64,000 bases of DNA, taken from Spirosoma endophyticum. GTDB lineage: Bacteria > Bacteroidota > Bacteroidia > Cytophagales > Spirosomataceae. Under the pieces are notes generated by a model, which worked only from the letters and a program-made list of their open reading frames with translations, did no database searches and was not told the DNA's origin. The stretch spans positions 868,001 to 932,000 of the forward strand of contig NZ_FOLQ01000001.1 of assembly GCF_900112365.1 (NCBI RefSeq). Direction: 5' to 3'. Both the position numbers and the translations under genes were made by a program. This document shows, piece after piece, positions 18,307-26,521 of this stretch (its first letter is position 1; every line of letters begins with the position of its first letter).

Positions 18307-21300
18307 ATGGAGAATTCTGTCCTAGACAAATCCGTATTAGTACAAAGCGTATTGATGGCCTCTCCAAATGGGGTATTGGTCCTTCAGCCTATTTTTAGCC
18401 TTAAAGGCGGACGACTCGACCTGTTTCTGACATCCATTAATGCAGCAGCCCAGGAGGACTTGACGTGTCCAGTGCGTGAAGTGCTGGGGCAGTCACTCGG
18501 TCACTTTTTTCCCCACCTGGCGGGCCGTGAAGCCATGGACCGCTACTGGGATGTTGTCAGCACCGGACAACCGGATCAGTTCGAGATCACCAGCGTTCGG
18601 GCGGGCCAGTCTATACCCAGCCTCTTTGAGGTATCGGTTGTTCCGATACTTCATAATTTACTCATAACGTATACGGAAATGCCCCAAACGTCCGACGAAG
18701 ACGATACGGCTGAATCTGGCGCTACGCTATTGCAACAGGCCTTCAATGAAGCAGCCAACGGCCTGTCCGTCTTTGAAGTTATCCTGGACAACCATGGCCA
18801 GCCCAGTGACTTTCGGCTTGTCATGCTCAATAAGGCGGGAAGGACAATGAGTGGCTCGCTGGGTGAAGAATTAGTGGGAAAGACGCTCTGGGAAATGTAC
18901 CCGGCCACCAAAATCAATGGGCTTTTTGATCGCTATGTTCAGGTTTGGCAAACGGGTGTGCTATTTTCCTCGGAACATTATTACCCTGAATATGATATTT
19001 GGCGGGATGTTAAAATCGTTCGTGTCGAGCGGGGCGTGTTAGTGAGCTATACCGATATTACAGCCCTGAAAAAATCGGAGGAGCAGGCGCGCCAGCAGGC
19101 TCAGTTGGTCGATGATCTGCTGGAGCGAATACCGGTGGGGATCGCCGTTCTCACACCCGTTACGTACGAAAACAGTGTTGGTAACCGACAGGTGTATTTC
19201 AAGGTGGTACGGGTTAATTCCCTTTTTGAAGAAGTGATCGGCCTGTCAGCCTCCCAAACAGTTGGTCAGTTTACCAACCGGCTTCTGTCGAAAACGAATG
19301 CCGAAGAACTACTTAAAAGCGGACTGGCAGCTCTCGAAAGTGGCAAAACACAGGTGATTGAGCTGGAATTGGCTGCCTATTCCTCCGCCCACTGGTATCA
19401 GTTATCCATGGCTCCTACCGGTGAGCAACTGATTGTTAGTTTCACCAACATCACCCCGCTAAAGCAGGCGCAGCACCACCAGACGGAACTGCTTGATTCG
19501 GTGCTCAGTGGTTCCCAAAATGCCATTCTGGCTTTTGACTCTATACGGGATTCTACGGGGACAATTGTCGATTTTCGCTACGTCCTACAAAACGAAGCAA
19601 AACGGCAGCTTGCGGGCCGAACCGACGAACAGACGCTGGGCCGCACCATGCTGGACGTATTTCCGCAGGTTAGGGAAAAAGGGTTGCTGGACCGCTACGT
19701 TGAGGTCGTTACGACTGGCTATCCACTGAGGACACAGACGGAGTTTAACTACGGCAATAAGTTAGGTTGGTACGATTTATCAGCCGTAAAATACGGGGAT
19801 GGCCTGGTACTCACCATTCAGGAGAAAACAGTCGAACAGCAGATTCTTCATCAATTACAAAGCAATAGCGAACTTCTTCAGACCATTATCGATAACACCC
19901 CTGCGGGGTTAGTGTTCTGGGAGGCCGTACGAGACGATAAGCACCAATTAATTGACTTTCGCTACCGATTGAGTAACCTGATGGATACCTATACGACAGG
20001 ACATTCGCCAGAAACCCTGCTAGGTCAGGATCTACTACGTCTTTTTCCCCGTTTCTGCGGAACACCGCTGGAAACAAGCCTTCGGGAAACTATCGAGACG
20101 GGCCAAACGCAGCGGATGATGTTCACGGACTACGTAGAAGCCAGCGATGGCTGGTTCGATGCCCAGTTCATCCGGGTTGGCGACGGCGTACTGATGAGCT
20201 ATATCAACGTCACCGAAGCGCATCAGGTGCAACTTGCCCAAAAGCACCAGGCCGATTTAATGCATCTGGTCATCAATGCCCAACCGGCTGGTATCGTCCT
20301 GTATGAACCCGTTCGGCAGCCAACAATAGATGGGCAGCCCGGCCCGATAGTCGATTTTACGTACGTACTAGTGAATGAAACCGAACGTCGGCTGACGGGT
20401 CGATCAGACAGCGAATTGATCGGACAGCGGTTCAGGCAGTATTTCCCCAGTGATCAGGGACAGGAGTTTTTTGCCTTTCTGGTTGACGTGGCTGAAACTG
20501 GCCAGCCCAAAGAATGGCTACTTCCCTTTTTTAGTGATGGGATACGGGGCTGGTTTCAGTCGTCATTGGTACGGCATGGCAATCAGGTACTCTTTACGTT
20601 TCTGGACGTAACCGAACTCAAACGTCAACAGCAGGAACTGGAGCATACCAATCAAAACCTGCACCGGAGTAATGAGAACCTCCAGAAATTTGCCTACGTG
20701 GCCAGCCACGATTTACAGGAGCCGCTCCGTAAGATTCAGTCGTTAGGCGATATGCTGGCTACCAATTACGTCCAGGTACTGGATGAAACGGCTCAGGATA
20801 TCATTGGCCGGATGCAGGGAGCAGCCCAGCGGATGTCCAGGTTGATCAAGCATTTACTCACCTACTCCCGCTTGTCTACCCAACTAGTTCAGGTAAAACC
20901 CATCCGGCTAATTTACCTGCTCAACCATGCGCTGGACGATCTTTCTACGGTTGTGCAGGAGTCAGGTGCCCGTATCGAATGGGGAGATTTGCCGGTCATT
21001 CAGGGTGACGAAGGGCAGTTAGTGCAACTGTTTCACAACCTGCTGTCAAATGCCCTCAAGTACCGTCGCCACGATGTTTCTCCCCAGATTCAGATTAACT
21101 GCCGTACAGTAACTGCCAAGCATCTGCCCGTTTCGGTCCGTCATACCATTACTCCTACGATTGAAACTGGGGAAACCACCTTGTTTCAGGAAATCAATGT
21201 AACCGACAACGGAATAGGTTTTGATGAAAAGTATCTGGACCGGATTTTTCAGGTTTTTCAACGCTTGCATGGCAAAGATGTATATGCCGGTACGGGCATC

Positions 21301-21414
21301 GGTCTGGCGATTTGCCAGAAGGTGGTCGAAAACCACCGGGGTGCCCTGACGGCCACCAGCCAACCAGGCGCGGGAGCTACCTTCAGCGTCTATCTCCCCA
21401 TTCCCCAAACGTAG
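18307..21414 (+). CDS. Soluble histidine kinase with six PAS domains
   Basis: 1035 residues without membrane helices. Six PAS-like units follow one another at about residues 12-125, 140-255, 270-385, 395-505, 520-640 and 650-775, each ending with a phrase like VLVSYTDITALKK or VLFTFLDVTELKR. A HisKA domain follows with the phospho-acceptor His801 in YVASHDLQEPL, then an ATPase domain with HNLLSNALKYR, DNGIGFD and GTGIGLAICQK. It is a cytoplasmic sensor kinase; ligands of the PAS units are unknown. It stands 49 bases upstream of the PYP gene on the same strand, so light sensed by PYP could be passed to it. No receiver domain lies in the cluster; the output partner may be elsewhere. Confidence 0.92.
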   Translation: MENSVLDKSVLVQSVLMASPNGVLVLQPIFSLKGGRLDLFLTSINAAAQEDLTCPVREVLGQSLGHFFPHLAGREAMDRYWDVVSTGQPDQFEITSVRAGQSIPSLFEVSVVPILHNLLITYTEMPQTSDEDDTAESGATLLQQAFNEAANGLSVFEVILDNHGQPSDFRLVMLNKAGRTMSGSLGEELVGKTLWEMYPATKINGLFDRYVQVWQTGVLFSSEHYYPEYDIWRDVKIVRVERGVLVSYTDITALKKSEEQARQQAQLVDDLLERIPVGIAVLTPVTYENSVGNRQVYFKVVRVNSLFEEVIGLSASQTVGQFTNRLLSKTNAEELLKSGLAALESGKTQVIELELAAYSSAHWYQLSMAPTGEQLIVSFTNITPLKQAQHHQTELLDSVLSGSQNAILAFDSIRDSTGTIVDFRYVLQNEAKRQLAGRTDEQTLGRTMLDVFPQVREKGLLDRYVEVVTTGYPLRTQTEFNYGNKLGWYDLSAVKYGDGLVLTIQEKTVEQQILHQLQSNSELLQTIIDNTPAGLVFWEAVRDDKHQLIDFRYRLSNLMDTYTTGHSPETLLGQDLLRLFPRFCGTPLETSLRETIETGQTQRMMFTDYVEASDGWFDAQFIRVGDGVLMSYINVTEAHQVQLAQKHQADLMHLVINAQPAGIVLYEPVRQPTIDGQPGPIVDFTYVLVNETERRLTGRSDSELIGQRFRQYFPSDQGQEFFAFLVDVAETGQPKEWLLPFFSDGIRGWFQSSLVRHGNQVLFTFLDVTELKRQQQELEHTNQNLHRSNENLQKFAYVASHDLQEPLRKIQSLGDMLATNYVQVLDETAQDIIGRMQGAAQRMSRLIKHLLTYSRLSTQLVQVKPIRLIYLLNHALDDLSTVVQESGARIEWGDLPVIQGDEGQLVQLFHNLLSNALKYRRHDVSPQIQINCRTVTAKHLPVSVRHTITPTIETGETTLFQEINVTDNGIGFDEKYLDRIFQVFQRLHGKDVYAGTGIGLAICQKVVENHRGALTATSQPGAGATFSVYLPIPQT

Positions 21415-21463
21415 TAAGTCGTAAATACTGCTCTCATACCTTCCTCTTTTTAACCTAATAAAC

Positions 21464-21841
21464 GTGAACCGGACACTCTCTTTTTCTGATCAGGACCTGC
21501 TCGAATTGCTGGAACAACAAACTAATGAACAAGTGGAAGAGGCTCCTTTTGGGCTGGTTCGCATGAGCCGGGAAGGGGTGGTGGTCGCCTACGGCAAATC
21601 GGAGTCGCATATCACTGGCATTACAAAAGAATATGCCCTGGGCAAATATTATTTCACCCAGATCGCGCCCTGTGCCAACAACCGGATGATTGCGGCCAAA
21701 TATGCCCAACCGTCACTGGATGAGGAATTAGACTATATCCTGACTTACATCTGTGAGCCGGTTAAGGTCCGCTTACGGCTGCTAAAATCGCCTGCGAGTC
21801 GCTATCAATATTTTCTGGTGGATCGAAAGTCTATTGCCTGA
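21464..21841 (+). CDS. pyp: Photoactive yellow protein (PYP)
   Basis: 125 residues from a GTG start, the same length as the Halorhodospira PYP. Aligned by eye, the chromophore cysteine is Cys70 in QIAPCANN (Cys69 in the type protein), with Tyr43, Glu47 and Thr51 in AYGKSESHITG matching Tyr42, Glu46 and Thr50 that hold the p-coumaroyl group. Differences: Arg52 is Ile53, Met100 is Cys97, and the loop after the cysteine is about four residues shorter. PYP binds p-coumaric acid by a thioester and senses blue light through trans-cis isomerisation. It follows the multi-PAS kinase and overlaps the next PAS gene by one base (TGATG). The conserved cysteine and its surrounding residues make this a confident call. 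Confidence 0.9.
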   Translation: MNRTLSFSDQDLLELLEQQTNEQVEEAPFGLVRMSREGVVVAYGKSESHITGITKEYALGKYYFTQIAPCANNRMIAAKYAQPSLDEELDYILTYICEPVKVRLRLLKSPASRYQYFLVDRKSIA

Positions 21842-22251
21842 TGGAAGTGAACGCGCAACAGCAGCTCCTGAAGCTATTACCGCTTTTTCATCGGTCGCCG
21901 GTGGCCATGGCCAGGGTCGATGCGCAGGGGTTTATTCATCAACTGAATCCAAAAGCGGTTCAGTTGATGATGCCGATGGTGGCCCACCTGGGCCTGTCCG
22001 GCGACAACCTGCTGGATACGTTAACCGGCTTTCTGCCGTCGGTTGGACGGGCCGTTACCAACTTCAAGCCCGAATTCGGTATGATCATCGAACAGGAGCC
22101 CTACCGCATTCGGCTTATGATAGACTCCACGTTGATTGAGCGGCAGTTCAGCCTGACGGTAGAGAAAATCTCGTCCGACAGCCTGCTGATTTTCTTTGAA
22201 GACTTAACGGATTTATTAACAAAAGTTAATCTTCTTCACCAACGCTCATGA
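21841..22251 (+). CDS. Single PAS-domain protein
   Basis: 136 residues forming one PAS domain: FHRSPVAMARVDAQGFIHQL, NPKAVQLM, then FSLTVEKISSDSLLIFFEDLTDLL. There is no output domain and no obvious chromophore cysteine. It starts on the last base of the PYP stop codon and ends in a four-base ATGA overlap with the ligase gene, so the three are translationally coupled. It may be a partner of PYP or an adaptor to the PAS kinase; this is inference from position. Confidence 0.85.
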   Translation: MEVNAQQQLLKLLPLFHRSPVAMARVDAQGFIHQLNPKAVQLMMPMVAHLGLSGDNLLDTLTGFLPSVGRAVTNFKPEFGMIIEQEPYRIRLMIDSTLIERQFSLTVEKISSDSLLIFFEDLTDLLTKVNLLHQRS

Positions 22252-23351
22252 TCTGGAATTCGGGTAACGTGCAACGGATTGTTCTCGACATGGCGGGCCG
22301 AATTCTACAACAGCCCCATGCCGGACGACCAACGGGGGTTTCGCCCACGTTGGACCTGTACCGCGATCTGGGTATGGATTCCCTGCAACGGATGGAGTTG
22401 GCGGCTCACCTGAATGAATTTTTTGGCCTTTTCGCAACGTCAGCCGACAACTATTTGCTGGCCAGCACCCGACTGGACCACTGGACGAATTGTATTTTGC
22501 GGGCACGTACTGAGATCGATGACACGCTGACCTTCCGTACATCGGGTACCACCGGACAAGCGGCTCCCGTGCGGCACAGCCTGATATCTCTGCTGGCTGA
22601 AGCTCGCTATCTAGTGCAGCTCATTCCCCGGCCCGATCAGGTTGTCAGTTTAGTGGCGGCTAGTCACATCTATGGATTCATTTATACCATTTTGCTGCCC
22701 GCGCTCTGGGAGCGGCCCCTGCGGTTACGAGCTGACGTAACAGTGGCGGATATTAGCGCCAATACCCTGATCATTGGTACGCCCTTCACCTGGGAGTTAC
22801 TGTATCAATCGCTGGGGCAGGGCACGCTGGTTTCCTGCCAGGGTATAAGCTCAACTGCCTCTATGTCACCCGGTCTGTTCAATCAACTCAATCAGGCGGA
22901 CGTATTCCTGACGGAAATCTATGGGTCGTCGGATACGGGTGGCATAGCCTATCGTTGTCACTATGAGGACCCGTTTACTTTATTTCCCTACGTAACGCTA
23001 CTGGCGGGAGAGCCGCCATCCATTGTGCGTTCCGACACCGGTGTTAGCTACTACGTCCCTGATCGACTCGAACGGGTGACGGACCGGTCCATCCGGCTTT
23101 TGGGCCGCTTCGACGAGTCCATATCTATTGCGGGCGTCAATGTCTATCTACCTCATATTCGGCGGATCATCGAAGCCTGTCCACTGGTCGCTGACTGCGA
23201 CGTATATGCCAAGGCGGAATCAGGCAGCCGGGAATTATATAGTGCTATTCGGCTGCGAACTCATACAGAATCAACTAGAGATGCCTGCCTGCGCTGGCTT
23301 CGGGATCAATTGAGCGCTCCCGAAATGCCTAAACATGTGTACCTGTATTAA
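22248..23351 (+). CDS. Acyl-carrier domain fused to compact AMP-forming ligase (PYP chromophore loading)
   Basis: 367 residues. Residues 1-80 are an acyl carrier domain with the phosphopantetheine serine in DLGMDSLQRMELAAHL. From about 95 an adenylate-forming (ANL) ligase follows: the P-loop TFRTSGTTGQ, the SHIYGF region, the YGSSDTGG motif, and LLGRFDESISIAGVNVYLP. The ligase part is only about 280 residues, lacks the 150 or so residues normally before the P-loop, and ends at PKHVYLY without the usual lysine-bearing C-terminal motif. PYP needs activated p-coumarate, and PYP genes elsewhere sit beside 4-coumarate ligases. I infer that this enzyme activates p-coumarate and holds it on its own carrier domain for transfer to Cys70 of PYP. 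No tyrosine ammonia lyase is in the window. Confidence 0.82.
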   Translation: MIWNSGNVQRIVLDMAGRILQQPHAGRPTGVSPTLDLYRDLGMDSLQRMELAAHLNEFFGLFATSADNYLLASTRLDHWTNCILRARTEIDDTLTFRTSGTTGQAAPVRHSLISLLAEARYLVQLIPRPDQVVSLVAASHIYGFIYTILLPALWERPLRLRADVTVADISANTLIIGTPFTWELLYQSLGQGTLVSCQGISSTASMSPGLFNQLNQADVFLTEIYGSSDTGGIAYRCHYEDPFTLFPYVTLLAGEPPSIVRSDTGVSYYVPDRLERVTDRSIRLLGRFDESISIAGVNVYLPHIRRIIEACPLVADCDVYAKAESGSRELYSAIRLRTHTESTRDACLRWLRDQLSAPEMPKHVYLY

Positions 23352-23416
23352 TTCGGACTTAAAAGGCAAAGCCTGTTGCCCTTGAGACGACTTCATCCCT
23401 GAATAAAAATTGAATT

Positions 23417-23530
23417 ATGCAGTGTCAGGCTTGTTACCTGTTCAATGATCTGGTTTGCCAGGAACGCCTGATCGGAGTCAATTCGCTACAATCGCTTAGG
23501 GGTTTAGTCCGTCGGTATATCATTCATTAA
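23417..23530 (+). CDS. 37-residue cysteine peptide
   Basis: A short frame begins MQCQACYLFNDLVCQERL and ends RGLVRRYIIH, stopping 7 bases before the LytTR gene. It has CxxC plus a third cysteine, and a basic, hydrophobic tail. The tight spacing to LytTR and the orderly composition suggest a translated leader or small metal-binding peptide, but no homologue is known to me and it could be chance. Confidence 0.35.
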   Translation: MQCQACYLFNDLVCQERLIGVNSLQSLRGLVRRYIIH

Positions 23531-23537
23531 TCTTTCC

Positions 23538-23873
23538 ATGACTCATATCCGGTTACCAGGCTATGAAAGCCCTGTTCTTATTAATTCCATTCTTTGGATG
23601 GAAGGTGAGGCCAACTATACCCGCATCCATCATGTTGATGGGTGCGTTAGTCTGGTGACCAAGCCCCTTAATTACTTTACCTCCTTCGCCGGTTTAGTAC
23701 GGGTACATCGTTCGGCCATTGTCAATTCTGTCTACGTCCATCGATTAGCGTATACAAAAGGTCGATGGGGATGGGTTTATCTAGTCAACGGCAAAGTTGT
23801 AGCCGTTTCCAGGACTTATCTTCCTCTCCTCATAAGCTTGTTTCCTCACGGGCCGATCGAGGAAGCCATGTGA
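23538..23873 (+). CDS. Stand-alone LytTR DNA-binding protein
   Basis: 111 residues that are essentially one LytTR domain: INSILWMEGEANYTRIHHVD, then LVRVHRSAIVNSVYVHRLAY and the C-terminal VAVSRTYLPLL. There is no receiver domain. LytTR proteins bind direct-repeat operators; lone LytTR domains of this size are frequent in Spirosoma-type genomes. As the last gene of the photosensory cluster it is a candidate transcription output, though how a kinase would act on it without a receiver is unclear. Confidence 0.85.
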   Translation: MTHIRLPGYESPVLINSILWMEGEANYTRIHHVDGCVSLVTKPLNYFTSFAGLVRVHRSAIVNSVYVHRLAYTKGRWGWVYLVNGKVVAVSRTYLPLLISLFPHGPIEEAM

Positions 23874-23920
23874 GTAGGTGAATTTGATTAATATAAATAA
23901 GGGATTTCCTATTTATTTAC

Positions 23921-24748
23921 TCACACAGGCATAACCAACACGGGTCTGGTTGTGTGATTCAGCACATCCTCGGCGACACTCCCCGACAGAAAGTGCCGTA
24001 TTCCTTTATAGCCATGCGTGAATAACACAATCAGATCTGCATCTACCTCGTCAGCAAAGTCGATAATACCATCCGGCACATTCTTCGCCTGACGTATCGT
24101 ACAGGTAAACTCCGTAATACCTTTGCCAGTCGCAAATTCATTGACCCAGTCGCGTATACCTTCCGGAACACGGCTATCAGTCGGCGTCAGCACGTACAGA
24201 AACTGATGCAGGCCCCGCTCGCCCATCTGAAATGGATAATGCTGAACCGCTTTCAGGCGGTCATCCAGGTCAACGGCATAGACAATAGTTTCCGGGCGGA
24301 AATGAGCAGCGGGATTCTTTATAATGAGTACCGGGCAGTGCGCGTACCGAACAATGCTTTCCGCATTCGAACCAAATAGCTATTCTTCCAGACCGGACGC
24401 CCCCTCCGAGGTCATCACAATCAGATCGGCAGGAGCATCCGTAACATGGTGAATGAGTCCCTGACCGTTGGTCAGTAACGTGGGAACAATGGTTACGCCT
24501 TGGTGCTGGCTATTGGCGGCAAATTGATCTAATTTGGTTCTAGCCTCCCGTTCTATTTCCTGGCATTCTGCTACCGTCAGGTTCGCGGCAACCCTTGTCG
24601 CATCCACGAAAGCAGATACGGGCATTGGATAAACCACGGAATGCAGCAGAAGTATCCTAGATCGGTTCGTTCTGGCAAGAGCAACGGCTACCGATAGCGC
24701 CACGTCTGTTTCAGGACCCAGATCGGTTGGAACAACAATCGTATTCAT
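23921..24748 (-). pseudogene. Universal stress protein interrupted by an in-frame TAG
   Basis: Two Usp domains are encoded in one continuous frame (MNTIVVPTDLG at the start, VLVMPV at the end), but a TAG at 24380-24382 falls in the loop GASGLEE*LFGSNAESIV, where homologues read straight through. The first product would be about 122 residues; a GTG or ATG restart at about 24226 could give the second domain alone. No frameshift is needed, so one base change separates this from a full 275-residue tandem Usp like the one at 44.5 kb. It faces the membrane gene at 24938 across a divergent promoter region. Confidence 0.85.
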
Positions 24749-24875
24749 ACGTAGGCAAATTTTAGATGACTGGGACAAAGGAACTTACTAGTATCCTCCC
24801 GCAACCGGACGACTACTACGTAATCTATTGATTTATATCACATTCAGACCTGACCTGGCTCCGGGTATGCTGGCT

Positions 24876-24897
24876 GGACCAAGTGTAGTTTTGGTCC
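24876..24897 (+). promoter_or_regulatory. Promoter box within a palindrome, divergent Usp/membrane gene
   Basis: GGACCAA and TTGGTCC form a perfect 7-bp inverted repeat around TAGTTTTG at 24886-24893, which matches the Bacteroidota -7 box TAnnTTTG on the plus strand about 45 bases before the membrane protein gene. The palindrome overlapping the box is a plausible repressor or activator site. A shorter TCAGACCTGA palindrome lies 25 bases upstream. Confidence 0.45.
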
Positions 24898-24937
24898 GGA
24901 TTAAAGATTTGAACTGCGGATTAACCCCCAATTAATC

Positions 24938-25477
24938 ATGGAGACACTGGACACGCTTCTGACTATCGCCTACGTAGTGGTGAACATCTTTTCAGTAACG
25001 CAACTGATCGGCACGTATCGCTGGCCTGCCACTACCCGAGTCCTTTTCTTTCTGCTTTTTAGTATAGCCGCGTTTGTTAACATTCGAAACGCGCTCGAAA
25101 CGCCCTGGGTCTACCAGAGCTATGCCGATTATGCCATACCCATTTACCGGCGATTTATTCTTGGTCTGTTCGACGACTTTACGATACCAATCGTACTCAG
25201 TATCGGCGTTGGTCAGATCCTGATTGCGTTCTCCATGTTTATAAAAGGTGACTGGTTTCGGATGGGCTGTCTGGGCGGGCTGGTTTTCTGCGTCGCCATC
25301 GCTCCGTTGGGATTAGGATCTGGGTTCCCCTCCTCGCTGCTGTTTGCCCTGGCTTTTTATCGACTTTACCAGCAGCAAAATCGGAAGCCCACAAACCTTA
25401 TCCGTTCGATTATGCCAGCATTGGTACGTTCACCTGGCCAGCCAGTATGTCAACTGTTCGGTGCTGGTTGGGTATGA
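24938..25477 (+). CDS. Unknown four-helix membrane protein, possibly with altered C-terminus
   Basis: 179 residues with hydrophobic helices at about 5-25, 32-50, 83-107 and 112-146. The family was not recognised. The last 30 residues after RLYQQQNRK have no membrane character, and they overlap in another frame the start of a glycogen phosphorylase remnant. This suggests that a deletion joined the two genes and gave this protein a foreign tail. It has its own promoter-like box upstream. Confidence 0.6.
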   Translation: METLDTLLTIAYVVVNIFSVTQLIGTYRWPATTRVLFFLLFSIAAFVNIRNALETPWVYQSYADYAIPIYRRFILGLFDDFTIPIVLSIGVGQILIAFSMFIKGDWFRMGCLGGLVFCVAIAPLGLGSGFPSSLLFALAFYRLYQQQNRKPTNLIRSIMPALVRSPGQPVCQLFGAGWV

Positions 25478-25916
25478 GTGGCATCTATCAAAACTCTTCA
25501 AACAGGGGGCTGACCTATGGTTGAATACCCCAAAGCTCACCCGCGAAGCCTCCGGCACCAGCGGCATGACTGCTGCCATGAACGGAGCGATCAACTGCTC
25601 AACCAACGACGGCTGGATACCCGAATTTGCCCGGAATGGAATCAATAGTTTCGTTCTACCTGAAGCGGATCTTACCTGGCCTGCTCACGAGCAGGACGCC
25701 TTCGATGCAGACAACTTGTTCACGTTGCTGGAAACAATCATTTTGCCGATGTATTACGAAAAGCCGGACCAATGGCTCCGTATTCTTAGAGCCAGTATGG
25801 GTGATATTTTGCTCTATTTCGATTTTAACCGGATGGCAACCGAGTATTACGAAAAGCTGTATTCACTTCCTCAGGAGTCAGCAATACTTGCCGAGCCATT
25901 ACCTGCCTGCGGATAG
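25425..25916 (+). pseudogene. glgP: C-terminal remnant of alpha-glucan phosphorylase
   Basis: About 160 residues with clear identity to the end of bacterial glycogen/alpha-glucan phosphorylase: LSKLFKQGADLWLNTPKLTR, EASGTSGMTAAMNGAIN, NDGWIPEFARNGINSFV, ILPMYYEKPDQWLRI and RMATEYYEKLYS. The first 350 or more residues of the enzyme are absent, and upstream sequence belongs to the membrane protein gene. It cannot be an active phosphorylase. Glycogen phosphorylases commonly sit with Usp and Crp-type genes in low-oxygen clusters, which explains where it came from. Confidence 0.85.
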
Positions 25917-26009
25917 AAACGTGTATGGCTTTAGTTGAACACGTACGAAAAACTGGCGGCTCTCCTCACCCTTATGCAGCAGCAAACAGGCCTCAGTGCA
26001 ATTGTTGTG

Positions 26010-26414
26010 CTAGATGGTTAGCAGGCAAAGTTCATGATCCGTTAACCGACAGACCTTTACTTTCGTCTGATGTAGGATCGTTTCAGAAATGACCTGTTCA
26101 TCGAGCAACAGAAAGTCATACGAACGTAGTAGCAAATGCATCGTTATAGCCAGTTCAGGCGAGGCCAGCAGCGTTTCTGGGTTGAGTTCGCCAGCCCACG
26201 ATTGGGTGAGCATCTCCAGCCATTGGTCCAGCCGCGCTTTCGCCTGTTGTTTGGCAGCCCGATACGTTTCCCTGGTAAGCGCCAGACTATCGTCGAGGTC
26301 GTACGAATGCAAAATCGTCAGGCGAAGAGATTCATTAGGATTGGCTGTTTGCCAGCGACGTAGCGCAAGGGCAGAGTCAACCGAGCAGTCTGTAGCATAA
26401 AAGGCTGTTTTCAT
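26010..26414 (-). CDS. Small Usp-like protein
   Basis: 134 residues. The start MKTAFYATDCSVDSALAL and the strand SLRLTILHSYDLDDSL, with a following helix YRAAKQQAKARLDQWL, follow the universal stress protein layout, but it is a little short and lacks the GxxG(S) ATP-binding signature near the end. It is likely a divergent, non-ATP-binding Usp homologue. It lies about 100 bases after the receiver-Crp gene on the same strand and may be in its regulon. Confidence 0.6.
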   Translation of the reverse strand: MKTAFYATDCSVDSALALRRWQTANPNESLRLTILHSYDLDDSLALTRETYRAAKQQAKARLDQWLEMLTQSWAGELNPETLLASPELAITMHLLLRSYDFLLLDEQVISETILHQTKVKVCRLTDHELCLLTI

Positions 26415-26521
26415 CGCTATTATCTGGCGTTACATAACGCACAAAAATAGCTGGCCCACCTGCCCTGGCAGATGAGCCAGCTTAGCTCCCAACCTGATTG
26501 TTATCAGTGCTCACCCGTTAG

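Noticed and set aside
25344-25424. Upstream part of the phosphorylase frame
   Set aside because: It is out of frame with the membrane gene and shows no phosphorylase similarity; the remnant starts later.
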